Positions 21,258-32,939 of a DNA stretch of 64,000 nucleotides are shown piece after piece; the first letter of the stretch is position 1, and each line of letters opens with the position of its first letter. Source of the stretch: Rhyacophila brunnea (Eukaryota; Arthropoda; Insecta; Trichoptera; Rhyacophilidae); the NCBI GenBank assembly GCA_022495005.1, contig JAGYXB010001951.1, positions 10,744,001-10,808,000 on the forward strand, given 5' to 3'. The notes beneath the pieces are model-generated. The model had not been told where the DNA came from. It ran no database searches and saw nothing but the letters and a program-made list of their open reading frames with translations. A program made the position numbers and the translations under genes.

Positions 21258-23770
21258 AGTACGATATTAGAAAGATGGCTGCAATAATATATTCCTCGAC
21301 TCGTGTTCTTAGCAGAGAAAATCGGTTCTGATTATTACTAAATTATGTAAATGAATTACGTATCTATTTACTAAATACTTTGTTTTGATTCTAATTTAGA
21401 GTTACACTAATAAAACAATAAAAACTGTATGTCTCAAAATATCTACAAAATTATTGGTTCTCTCATTTCCAATGGTAAAACTTCCCCTGCATCTTACACG
21501 CACATTAACTGCGGTTTACAAACCACGCTGCTTTTTTCATCCCTCCGAAATGGAGGTCGGTCTCCCGTCGCAACTAGACTTATAAGCAGTGTATGCTTTA
21601 CGCTTGATGGATCATCTAACAAGAACGAATCGAAATAGTGGGGTTGTGTTGTACTGTGGTTACTGCAAATGAATAGAGACCTTCGCTGTACGAATTTTCG
21701 GAAAAGTTATCCTTCGGGGGAGATTATTTGCATTGTGCGATGTTTTTTTAGGTATGGGTACAATAAATATTTAAACGAATCATTTTTTTTAAATAAGAAC
21801 ATGAGCGAATATTGTTACATCAAACTTGAAGATATATTATTTACAAGTGGCTCTCCAAGAAAGGCATTTTTAATAATTTATTTAAGATATTAGAAAATAT
21901 CCGCCAGAACGTTTCCTGGATCGGTAACTTAATGGTTGGAGCCGTCGTCTGGTAACCAAAGATGTACCTATGCCAAATCCCACTCAATGTATGGTTTTTT
22001 CAATATTTTTCCTAAATATCTGAAGATTTATTTACATTTGCCTATTTCGATTAAAGTGCGTTGCATGCTAAAAATCTTGTGTATACCGTAGTCTTAAATA
22101 ATAATATGATTACATTTTCCCTGTTTCTCCTTAATTGTGATAGTCAATAAATTGTTAAAAATGTACACAAGAGAAAGTAATAGATTATGTAAAAAAAAAA
22201 TACTAAAAAATATGTTGATACGTCATAAATGCTAGATGTCTCAAGCTTCTGTATGTATGACACTCAACAATTGAATATTCGGTGGAACTCTACATAATTA
22301 TTAAAATGCGGTTAATGAAACATAAGAAATGTGATGATTGAACGAATCAATAATTGATATCTATTAGTGAATTGATCCCAGGTAATGCCCGAAATAACAA
22401 GGTTATCTACCGTAACTTTAGAACAGTTTTTTATGAAAGATTATCTCAGTTGTAATAATAATATTATTGTAATAATGTGTCAATATAAAATTATTTGAAG
22501 CTAATTTATTTTCCAGCGCATCTGAGCGTTGAATTTTAAAATATTCTATCACCGTCAGACGACGATAATAATATGAAGTATTTAAATCTCACATATTTCA
22601 AATTCCGCGTCGCGATTTCAAAATCAATACGCTCAGCATGCAATTTTCATACTCTCGACTGTTTTTTAATATCGCCGAAATATCTTATGACCCAGCGACA
22701 TTCCTTCTGTCGTGGAATTATTCGAGGGGTGCTGAACTTATTGAATCATTCAATTTGTTCAACGACTGACATTAATATCGAATCGATGTTGCGTATCAAA
22801 TTACTATTTTTTTTAAAGATAAATCCTTTGTAATATTGTAATTATATATTTCTATTTTTTAGATAAGTACCAATAATAAAAGCTTCACCTAATTTTAAAT
22901 TCAAATTTAATTAAATGACATTAAAAGGAAAATACATTGTAATGGCGAAAAATGCGAACCATTTTGAAAGACCAAAAATATTACCAAAAATCCGTTAAAA
23001 GTAAGACTCCTTGTCTTCCCAATTTGTATAATATAATATGCTTCCGAAGTTAGAACGATAGGTACCGGCAACAAAAAGACATAACATACTAGACGCATTT
23101 GAAAGCTGGTGCGGGAGGTGGATCTTGAAAGTCTCGTGGGAGCTCCAACTCGATTCCACATTCTCTGAACTCCACATTTGAGGGTAACTACTATCGGTGT
23201 ACCTAGTAGGCACATGTTTCGAAAATTAAAAAAATATATGTTTTGACTTTTATTTACTTATATATTATATAATATTATTATATAATATTTAATCCACTTG
23301 TTACAGATAATATGAGAAATTACTAAAATAATGATCAAAGTTTTTTTTCAATGTGTGTTTGATTTAGAATAACAATTCAACGAATTTAGCAAATAGCTAA
23401 CACCCATTCAAAGTATATGCCCCAATAACGGTGTGTACATCAAGAAACCTATATCATTTTTAAATGTTTTTTCTTGAAATACATACGTATTTTTTAAATG
23501 ATTTTCATCATCATGTCAAAATTAATATAATAAATTCTATTCTATTGAATTTAAGTTTTGTACAATTCCATTTGAGTCGTTTTTTGTGACCCGGGTTTCG
23601 CCATTCGGCATATTCGGGCACTATGTGCACTCACTAAAATGTAAATACACACTGACAACGAATAAAGTTAATTCTAACTTATATAATAAATTAATATAAT
23701 AAAGTAGGTAAAAAATTTATCACCTACCTATTAAGTCAAGGATCACAATAAAAATATAACAAACAAATTA
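21258..23770. other. Noncoding or unassigned region
   Basis: Open frames at 21429-21638, 21669-21893, 22573-22833 (+) and 22907-23215 (-) overlap others and show no family motif. No second-copy repeat was noticed. Confidence 0.4.
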
Positions 23771-23850
23771 TGAATACTTAGTTGAATTTATTACAATTTA
23801 AATTCAAATTCCATCAAGCACTCTCGGTCGATAGTATTAATATAATAAAT
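23771..23850 (+). repeat. Family A tail fragment
   Basis: TTTAAATTCAAATTCCATCA followed by CTCTCGGTCGATAGTATTAA matches the far 3' end of the family A copy at 42590-42640. No tRNA-like module precedes it. Confidence 0.5.
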
Positions 23851-24607
23851 TCTATAACTGAATGATTATCACAAACCACCAAAATGACAAAACTTTGCCT
23901 ACAATATTGTCCAAAACTGACAATAAAATATTATCTAATAACTACCTTAATTTATCAAAATTCATTAAAAAGCCAGATACTAAAAATGCTTCATACAACT
24001 TTATAAAATAAATTATCGCCAAAAAATAAAATACTTCATAGGTAGTAAGTAGCTGATCCAACATTTTCGTTCATTTTCTACAAAAACCACCCGTTTTCAA
24101 TTCATGATGCCCCCTTACTCCGACGATTCGATTTTAATATCTCGATGCCATCTGAAGGTATCAGGAGAGCATGCTATCGGCCAGATTGGCATGCGGAATC
24201 CTCATACAATATACTGCTTATGCGAGCGGCGATGCATCGACCGGAACCGAGCGAACATGAAATGGATATCCTCGGCGAGCGCTCGAGATTGATTATCGGC
24301 ACGAACTGTATACCTCTTCGAACAGATGCTGCCCCGATACTTCGTGAAGATAGTATTTAGTGAAGCGATGACACAAAAAAATAATAATGGAAAATACAAA
24401 ATAACCGATGCGAAGAGGAAAACCTTCTTGTAAATATTTGGTGAGTATCACAGCAATGAATGTTGGGTACCTAAAGAAGAAAATAATGTTTTGTGTACTG
24501 GCAAATTGAAATATACTGCCATATTTGGCGGATAATATTTTTTGGTAGGCACATGTATGACGTTTTTTATATATATTACTAATGGCAAGAAAGTATTTGT
24601 TAGTGTC
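23851..24607. other. Unassigned, with a GC-richer open patch
   Basis: Positions 24104-24360 are GC-richer than the flanks and open in two frames (one reads MHRPEPSEHEMDILGERSRL). This could be an exon or an element remnant; no family is recognised and no splice pair is convincing. Confidence 0.3.
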
Positions 24608-24760
24608 TATAAATAATATAATTTGAACATAACTTGAAAACACCTCAGATATAATAATTATACATACTAGAAAAAATCATATTTGAAATAAATACGAATC
24701 TCGACGAGATTTGAACCCGTATAACCATTGGTGTAGCGCCAATCTGTGCATTAATAACGA
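24608..24760 (-). mobile_element. Family A-type repeat with tRNA-like module (CTA loop)
   Basis: On the minus strand a tRNA-like 3' half has a perfect anticodon arm ATTGG-CGCTACA-CCAAT. It also has a paired T-arm ACGGG-TTCAAAT-CTCGT, followed by the family A tail (TCAAATATGATTTTTTCTAG, ATCTGAGGTGTTTTCAA). The anticodon position reads CTA. The D-arm and 5' acceptor strand are not recognisable, so this is a repeat, not a gene. Confidence 0.6.
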
Positions 24761-24959
24761 TAATTTAAACTAGTAGGTTATACATGAAATGCTTATCAAA
24801 TTGCGTTATTACTACTCGTAACTATCGATTTTTGTGTATTAAATCAAGGAATATTAATTACCTTAATTACTAACCGATGTCCGGCTCTCGCCAATATTTT
24901 AGTCTACTTGAACTTAGAATAATTAACGTCTACTTGAACTTGTTAACAATTTTTAATAT

Positions 24960-25197
24960 ACTATTTCTTTTATTCAAATGAATAATTCACAAGATTTTGA
25001 TAATGTAACACTTCAAATATTGAACATACATAACTAATGAAAACACCTCAGATATATTATTACACCACTACTTTTTTCAAATATGATTTTTTCTAGTAGG
25101 TATATATCTGAGGTCTTTTCAATTTATGTGTGTTCAACATTTGGAATGTTATTTTTTTTAAATCTTGGGAATTATTCATTTGAATAAAAGAAATAGT
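24960..25197. mobile_element. Palindromic family A derivative, 238 bases
   Basis: A 29-base perfect inverted terminus starts ACTATTTCTTTTATTCAAAT at both ends. The arms continue as the family A tail in opposite orientations (AACATACATAA...GAAAACACCTCAG) to a short centre with no tRNA-like module. The head appears deleted, leaving tail against inverted tail. Confidence 0.7.
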
Positions 25198-25270
25198 TTA
25201 ATAATATAATTTATTTATCTATAATCTATGTGTGTAAAATTAATATTAATTAATGGCGTTTGTCCTATGT

Positions 25271-25602
25271 AATTTTTTTTCGACCATGTCCGATTCTAAT
25301 AGGATCATATTATGGGTCTTCACATAGTGGAGGTATATAAGTCTGCTGACTAGATATTGACTTTTTAATTACAACCTTTAAAATGCATCGATCGGCCGCC
25401 TGGCCATTACGCGCCAGGTGCGTCTGCAGCTTCCAAAGTATTAACAGATTTTGTTTTTACGAGAAATCGATGTCAGCCACTTGCTCAACCTATTAGGTCC
25501 ATACTCTGACTTATACACAAATTGAAAAACAGTATGTGTACTTGCCAGACCCAGGATTTGAACCTGGGACCCACGATGCTATAGGCCGACGCTTAAACCG
25601 TT
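25271..25602 (-). mobile_element. Family B tRNA-derived SINE, copy 3, with internal insertion
   Basis: The head at the right end has the reversed T-arm CCAGG-ATTTGAA-CCTGG and GGCCGACGCTTAA. The body core GATGTCAGCCACTTGCTCAA and the CGACCATGTCCGAT 3' end with a T run at 25273-25280 match the other copies. About 110 bases at 25340-25445 are extra and include a GC-rich hairpin, CGCCTGGC...GCCAGGTGCG. Confidence 0.75.
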
Positions 25603-27139
25603 GTTTTTGACAGATGTAAGAATCAATGTAAAAGTTGTTATAAATTAATCCTCAATTTTTATTGAGGATTAATTTATATATTAATAACCTACAGTTAATT
25701 TAAACGCTGTCCACAGTAGTCCATTTCCTCATTTTCACTTTCATATTTACCATCTGATCTATATAGAAGGTTTTTTTTCTTCAATTTTTTATGTTATTGA
25801 GTAAGTTCTTAGTTAGCGCGATATAATAACTGACAATCAAAATAATATTTAAACAGCTTTAGCGAATTACTCCAACGCTTTACTTTACTTTGTATGTATC
25901 TTGAAATGTATCGAGAGTGAGAATTGCTGATTAGATTGCATTCAGTTCGATAGAGTTTCTGTGATGTTGGGTTTCAAAACTTAGATCTTAGCGCCTGCAT
26001 AACATATTAATCAAACTTGTGTAATGGATGTACTTTTGAAAATTTAAATACAATTGTATAAGTGTTAAAATTATAAGACATGCTTTACCAATGAAACTTT
26101 AGCTCATTTTTCAATATAGACAGCATAATTTTCATTTTTAATTTCACTTAAAATTTAGGGAAAATTATTTTTCTGATACAATATTTCTAATATTAAACAT
26201 ACTAGTTAACATCGTCATTCTAATGATTTTAAACACAAAATAATATTTAAAGAGTCATGTGGTATATATTATTATAATAGTCGAAAATTAACGAATTAAG
26301 ATATCTATAGATCGTGGTAGGAGAGATCTTATAATATTGCGACCTGTCTTTTTTATTTTGGAAATCAAGATATAATTATCATAATATATAATTGCCATAG
26401 AAATATTTCATCGCTTTAAAATTTAGAATACAATTTATTTTAATTATTCTTGATTATAGCACATTTTCTTATTCTTTTGCCAATGCATTTAAATTTTACT
26501 TAATAAATATAATAATATAGTAAAATATGTTCGGCATAACTTTCCATTGTAATTTTCAATTGAGTTTCAATAATTGGTGTTTTCAAAAGTGGAGTGACTC
26601 ATAATTTTATATCCATTTGATTCCATCTATATTTACCATGATTTAATATATTTTGTGATGGTTTAATCCCAAAATAATATTTAATCAAATTACAATTAGA
26701 ACGTTTATTGAATAGTGATGTCCACACAAGATTAACAAAGATTTCCAAATATTTGCTCCAAATCAGAGCACACAAGCATCCACAAAGTGAAGGTATATTA
26801 ACATTTTTTTTTGAGAAATATCTATTTATATAGTATCTCTACTTTTCGCAGTAATGGGGCTCAGTAACAGGACATTTCTGGCATTAGTCAAACTTACAAT
26901 ATGCCTTTCCATGCCAAACAGACCAAACATGAGGAATATATATATATATATATATCTATAAGTAGATAGACCATAGACCAAGGTCATGCATACAGTTAGG
27001 GTGCATATACATGGCAGGTGGAGATAGAGTAACTCAAGTCAGGCCATTAGAGCTCACCAGAATATATCACAGTCAGTAAATTAAAATAACGAACCCTAAC
27101 AAGCCCCGTAAATTGAAAAGCAGTAAATGAACATTCAGT
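25603..27139. other. AT-rich noncoding; TA microsatellite
   Basis: No gene is seen. A (TA)n tract of 22 bases lies at 26935-26956. A short mirror, AATCCTCAATTTTTATTGAGGATT (25647-25670), forms a hairpin. Confidence 0.5.
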
Positions 27140-27350
27140 GATTAGCTCGAATGGATTTGATAAAAAAAATGCCAGATTGGAAGAAAGTTATGTCCAAGCC
27201 ACAGTGTTGGATGGCGTTACCAAGAATGCGGAAACATCAAACGGCATCTCGAATTGGAGAAGGATAGCTATAGATACTAGATAGATAGACATGGCAATAC
27301 CAATAAGGATAATTTAAGGCCCACCACGGGACGGGATATTGTGCAATGAA
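27140..27350 (+). pseudogene. RTE-type LINE 3' remnant
   Basis: The + strand shows VLDGVTKNAETSNGISNWRR followed by IAIDTR, resembling the WLDGVxxDxxxL...NWRxxAxDR block near the end of RTE-like pol. It then passes into GPPRDGIL-like remains around 27320. It is short, with stops; the call rests on this one block. Confidence 0.45.
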
Positions 27351-28772
27351 TGTTGATAATTCAAGAGTTTGAGCTGGTTTGTGATAATATGGGCGTAGAA
27401 TTATAATCAGTAGTTCACGATATTGAAGTCTGACAAAAAATGACCGGCAAAAGATATTATATCTAAACTATTTGCCTATTATCTCAATAGTTTGAAAGAG
27501 CGAGAACATAACTAGATACGTCATCATAAGACCTTTAGTACAATCGTTAATCTTCTTTTTCATGATCCATAAACATAAGCACTGAAAGCAATACACAAAA
27601 AATGACTTATGGAATGAACTACATCTAGGATAGACTCTCAACGTCACGTGTATGACGCAAACATAGTTTATTTGGTCATATTATCCGCATTATTGTCAGC
27701 CTTAAAAAATCTAGTCTACATGAAAACAAAATGCATAAGTTTTTTTTAAGTTAATCTAATATTAATACTTATTTATCTCGTTCTGATTCACTATATCGGT
27801 AGCTTAGTGCGAAAGTGTCCGGTTTCAGTGCTCAAATTTCACTTAACGTGACTATAATATTGGATCCCAACAACTGTACCAAAGATTTATTTTATTTTGT
27901 TTGTAAAATAGATATTGTCAAAAAACGTGACACATCCGTGTGAGACTCGCGTTACGATTTTTTGAGGTAGGTACTGCCAGCAAAGGTATTTACATTAAAA
28001 ATAAGAATAAGGCCCCTCTACCACATTGCGGATGCAAATTTAAAGCTGAAACTTTATTATTTATTCTATTAGATGCAACAGATTGAATGGCCTTTGCAAT
28101 CTAAATCTCATACGTGACTGAAGCATCGATTAGCTTTAGAATTTGATTCAAACATTTAGATCTGCGGCAAGTAAGGGACCGCAGATAACTCCCCATGCTC
28201 AATACTTGTTCATGCAATAAGCTACAAAGGGATATAATACATTATACAACGTATGTAGAATGCATGAGGGGCCTAACAAATTCTGAGATAGGGTTATTGA
28301 TTCAAACGTATTATGTTTTTCCAGTTCAAGTAAATCCAAAGTATTTTTATTGTATTTATCTATTTATTGTATTAGTTGACTCCATATGAATAGGTATTAT
28401 TAGAACCGAATGGTTTACATTATTAAGTTACGTTTCTCTTTAACCTGTATTTTTCCAACGTATATTTGTAAATAATATTTCTTTCCTTCACTACTGGTAT
28501 TGTCGCTAATAACTATCTGAGATTATAATACATCGGTAGTATCAGTTATTTAAGTGCATAACTCAACTACCACATGCTTTTACTTTGTTCAATAAAATTT
28601 CTTCGAATATAGATATTTTCCAATTAAGTGAGCGTGACTAAATTAGTCTAGTTTTTTATTCTTTAAATTATGTTTATGGAACCCAATAGTAAAATTCATC
28701 TCGTATTCTTACTGCAGTTTTACACGTGTTTCCTATTTACTTATGAAGCACATTTGTATGTATTTATATTAA
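27351..28772. other. Noncoding or unassigned
   Basis: AT-rich. At 27790-27850 there is a weak tRNA-like A box (GGTAGCTTAGTGCG) and possible B box (GCTCAAATTTC), too degraded to call. An open frame at 28195-28389 has no recognisable motif. Confidence 0.4.
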
Positions 28773-28878
28773 CCCATAGCTTACGGGCCGCACAAAATTG
28801 TGTTTTTGCTAATTACTTTTCAAATGCAAATTAACACGATAATTACAAAATTAATTAAAAGGGCCCGTAAGCATTGTG
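28773..28878. mobile_element. 106-base TTAA-flanked MITE
   Basis: Inverted ends (CCCATAGCTTACGGGCC and, reversed, CACAATGCTTACGGGCCC) are flanked by TTAA at 28769-28772 and 28879-28882. The arms share GCTTACGGGCC exactly. It is too short to encode anything; TTAA flanks suggest piggyBac-type mobilisation. Confidence 0.5.
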
Positions 28879-29049
28879 TTAAGGTCTTTCAAAGAAAAGC
28901 TAAGAACTACGACAAATGTAGAGTTATGAAACGCCATGCTTTAACAGTATATCGTTCCTAATTATTGATAATGTCCCCCATTATGAACGCGACTCGATAC
29001 TTAGAGACTGAAAAATAATATTCGTAAACCGTTAATATACCTTTAGAAG

Positions 29050-29628
29050 TAGGGATTGAAAAACCTAATGAAAATGTCAATACCAGTTTTCCGATGTTTC
29101 TTATTGAATACCAGTATTCGTTAAGACATTAAAAAAACAGCACAATTTAAAAGTAAATATATCTATTAAAATCTCTTTAAAACAATATTTAATAGCAAAA
29201 CCCTATGTACCTACAATTATTATGTTGACATTTAAAAATATGTATTGTTCATAATATTGTAGAATTGGTGGTTTTTACAAATAATTTGAATAAGTATATT
29301 TATAATTTTAACTAAAGAATAAATAAGTCCGGCTGCAAGAAAAGCTCAAGAATAATTGAACATTTGTCACAGATGTTTACTATTTCGAAATAATATTATG
29401 ATAATTCATCGCGGCAATTATATAATTAATATCATATTATTGATAGATTTTGTTTTTTCATCATTTCACATCTGTTGCATTTGCATTTTAGCAGCACATA
29501 ACTTGTAATTCAGTTTCAAAAACGTAAATTAATGTGCTTTCTAAATACCGAAAATACCGGTATTTTGGATTTTTAAAACCAGTATTCCAGTATTTATCAA
29601 TACCAAAATACCGGTATTGCAAACACTA
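29050..29628 (-). mobile_element. hAT-type MITE, family E copy 2 (8-base duplication)
   Basis: It is the reverse of the 18276 copy. It begins TAGGGATTGAAAAACC, ends GGTATTGCAAACACTA, and is flanked by TTTAGAAG and TTTATAAG (7 of 8 equal). The interior matches the other copies (for example CATCGCGGCAATTA opposite TAATTGTCGCGATG). Confidence 0.78.
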
Positions 29629-29908
29629 TTTATAAGGGCATCTAAATAACCATTATATTATATATTATTAGAAAAAATTTATAACAATGGAAAAGGGGAT
29701 TTTTCTATTTTTTATCATAACTCGTAGATACTCGCTTATTGATGCAAATCAACAACTTTTACAAATATGTTACGTTTGTTTTTACAACTGCCAGAACCCA
29801 TTTCAAGTAAAAGCTTTTTTGGCTTGAAAACTACAAGCAAAATTTTTATTTGAATGCTTCACATTTACAATGTGCTCACGACGGGGCTTGATGAAATTCT
29901 GCCCATGG

Positions 29909-29975
29909 GGAGAGATGGCCTAATAGATAAGACGTCGGACAGAGATAAATATGGCCAGATTACACCTGTAGAACT
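29909..29975 (+). mobile_element. tRNA-Arg-like SINE head
   Basis: GATGGCCTAATAGATAAGAC and then GTCGGAC match the A-box arm of eukaryotic tRNA-Arg (TGGCCTAATGGATAAGGCGTC). The downstream B box (CCAGATTACACC) is degenerate, so only the 5' half is convincing. Confidence 0.4.
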
Positions 29976-30147
29976 GATTTTATTTTCTGGACGTAGATAC
30001 AACGTATTCAAAAATACCATTGTCTACTAGAGAAAGGATCAAAATACATATAATGTACTTATTTCTATTTCATGTTGTGATTATAATGTTTCGTATTAAA
30101 AAAAACTCAAAAATATATTTTTGGGTGCTTATAGAGAAAAATTGAAA

Positions 30148-30220
30148 CGAACGGGATTCAAATACACGTCTTTCACTTTACGGTTTGGTGTTTTTACTCA
30201 ATTAAACCACCGATCTAGTT
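30148..30220 (-). mobile_element. tRNA-like SINE head facing the 29909 unit
   Basis: On the minus strand, GGTGGTTTAATTGAGTAAAA serves as A-box region and GTATTTGAATCCC as B box, about 35 bases apart. It lies some 170 bases from a forward tRNA-like head. The cloverleaf is incomplete. Confidence 0.4.
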
Positions 30221-31286
30221 GTTATTCTTGCGAATAATTCCTAATAACTACACCACCTAAGGTATTTTAAATTAATCGAAGAAATGGGTATTAATATAAT
30301 ATTATAAACCTTAGCAGCAAAGATAGCAATACCTACTCCAAATTTACATTGTATAATTTGAACTACCAAGAATAAGAACCGCAAGAATAATATTTGGATC
30401 TCTAGTTTAATTGATCCTAGGTTGAAAGAAATCACCCTGAAAGTGAAAAATGTGTCACCCACTCACTGTCCCACTACGCTTATGTTTTATCCAGCGTTTT
30501 ACTCCAGTTTTAGCCCAGCTATTAGGTATATTTCTGAGGATTTGCAAACATTATATTTAAAATTAAAAAAGTTACACTCTTTTGTATATTAGGTAGGTAC
30601 TAAATAAAAATAAATATAATACTAATAGAATAAAATTCTAAAAGCAGCACAGTTTATTTTGAAAAAAGTTGGTGTAATATGGCCAATAGATAGATAGGAC
30701 GATAGATAGATACATATGGAGGGCAGTTGCATGTTATACAGAAGACACTATCTATTACGATCCCACTATCTGAAGAGACATCGCACGAATACCGGAATGG
30801 TGGTCTAATGGTAAAGCGTGGGGGGTGACTCGTAAGGACATGCTATGCTCAAAAGCTTACGGTCAATGTACGAGGGGGTATGTGGGAAACTATGTAGGGT
30901 GTTTTAAACTAGGAAAATCGTCTTCTCAGAATGATACAAGCCAATAATGGTGAGCTAATATTACAAGTTTTATGACTGAATAAGTTGTAAAAAAGGGAAA
31001 ACTTTACAGTTATATTATAGAAAAATATAATTTTGGAAAACCTCAAATACATATATTTGAAAAGGTTCTATACAAAAATGTTGAACACGAATAACTTTCT
31101 TTTTATCTTCATTCTTTCCTTCTACCGTGCCATATATCATTCATTAAAATTATATCTTATAATTACGTTTTAACTGATGTACTTTTAATTACACCAATCA
31201 GAAGGCAATCTGTTTTATGATCAATTATCGACGTTCTTGTATTTGCGATTAATAAAATTATTATTTTGTTATATTATTTTTATTAA
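30221..31286. other. Noncoding, no gene seen
   Basis: A 73-codon minus frame at 30241-30462 and a GC-richer patch at 30780-30900 have no recognisable motif. Confidence 0.45.
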
Positions 31287-32676
31287 GGGGGGACATGCTC
31301 GTCGAAGGTCAAAATTGAGTTTTTATTGTATTTTCAAACCATGATCCTGGACACTCCTTAAACGTTGTAGATAATCTATTTATATAATTTTGAAGCCTTA
31401 TTATTCTTTATAGTTATTTTAAACATTTGATGATTGCATGAAGTATTTTTGTTACATAAAATAGTATTCTTTTAAACCTCTCGCTCTAATGTTTTAGAAT
31501 ATAGTCATATTTCGGTGCATAACTGTGCAGTGGTGTTAAAAATTTTTACATTTATTAATTTTTAAACGCATTTATAAAACCATTAGTATAATTTATTATG
31601 AGATATTTTTGTAAAATATTCACGATAAAAAATTATATTGATAATCTCTGTGATCCCAAATTTGACAAGAATTAGGCATTTTATTATTCAAAAAATCGGC
31701 AAGATTAACACATTTGAAGATGATTCTAAAGATATTTATTATAAGTTATGTCTTTGACCATTCAAGTGTGATAAACATCTTATGAATAATGATTGCTTTA
31801 TAATAATTGTTGACCTAAGAATAAGGTAGTGTTTTTTTTAAATACGCCATTTCTTTTGTCATTCCCCAGTGGTTAAGCTACAACATACGGCCGTAGCCAT
31901 AAATTGAAAAACTATAATTGAAGTAGGAAGTAAAATGATATTGATGCGCGTGTTTGAACATGTACCGTTTAAAAAAAAATTTTAAAAAAATCGGTTAAGT
32001 ACATGTTCAAACACGCGCGTTAACATAATTTTACTCCCTACTTTAATTATAGTTTGTCATTTTATGGCTACGGCCGTATGTTGTAGCTTAATTACTAGGG
32101 AATGACAAAAGAAATGGCGTATTTCAAAAAAACACTACCTTATTCTTAGGTCAATAATTACTATAAAGCAATCATTATTCATAAGATGTTTTTCACACTT
32201 GAATGGTCAAAGACATGGCTTATAATAAGTATCTTTAGAATCATCTTCAAATGTGTTAATCTTGCCGATTTTTTGAATAATAAAATGCCTAATTCTTGTC
32301 AAATTTGGGATCACAGATTATCAATATAATTTTTTATCGTGAATATTTTACAAAAATTATCTCGTAATAAATTATACCAATGGTTTTATAAATGCGTCTA
32401 AAAATTAATAAATTTAAAAAATCTTAACACCACTGTACAGTTATGTACCGAAATATGACTATATTCCAAAACATTAGAGCGAGAGGTTTAAAAGAATACT
32501 ATTTTATGTAACAAAAATACTTCCTGCAGTCATCAAATGTTTAAAATAACTATAAAGGATAATAAGGCTTCAAAATTATATAAATAGATTATCTACAACG
32601 TTTAAGGAGTGTCCAGGATCATGGTTTGAAAATACAATAAAAACTCAATTTTGACCTTCGACGAGCATGTCCCCCC
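31287..32676. mobile_element. 1,390-base foldback element flanked by TTAA
   Basis: The ends begin GGGGGGACATGCTCGTCGAA in both directions, flanked by TTAA at 31283-31286 and 32677-32680. The left arm (to about 31968) and right arm (from about 31993) are reverse complements with only a few differences per hundred bases wherever I compared them, around a short A-rich centre. No frame of 60 codons lies inside, so it is non-autonomous. TTAA flanks suggest a piggyBac-like source of transposase; a whole-length palindrome also fits foldback elements. Confidence 0.88.
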
Positions 32677-32895
32677 TTAAGACTTTCTTCAACATTCTTA
32701 AAACCTTGTGCATATTCAATATTAAATAATAAATAGTAATGAATTTTAATATTTAAACTTTCCCTTATTTACATACAAGTATGTTTATAATTTTAGACAC
32801 AATTGGTGAATATCTATGTAATCCGGTTTTTCTGATATTTCTATATTAGTATTAGAAAAAAGTACTAATCACTATATTATATGTATGTATATTGC

Positions 32896-32939
32896 AATCA
32901 TGTTGCACAATATATAAATCTATATTGTGCAACATGATT
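32896..32939. repeat. Perfect 19-base hairpin
   Basis: AATCATGTTGCACAATATA and its exact reverse complement are separated by six bases (taaatc). The loop is shorter than in usual microRNA precursors; it may be a cruciform-prone site or a tiny foldback scar. Confidence 0.6.

Noticed and set aside
24104..24360. A conserved exon of an unknown gene
   Set aside because: It is GC-richer and open, but no protein family, splice pair or partner exon could be identified.
26935..26956. The (TA)n tract as a regulatory element
   Set aside because: Plain microsatellite in AT-rich DNA with no gene nearby.
30680..30900. A tRNA-like A box (GGTGGTCTAATGGTAAAGCG) near 30802
   Set aside because: No B box or T-arm follows at a suitable distance, so it is not supported as a tRNA or SINE head.
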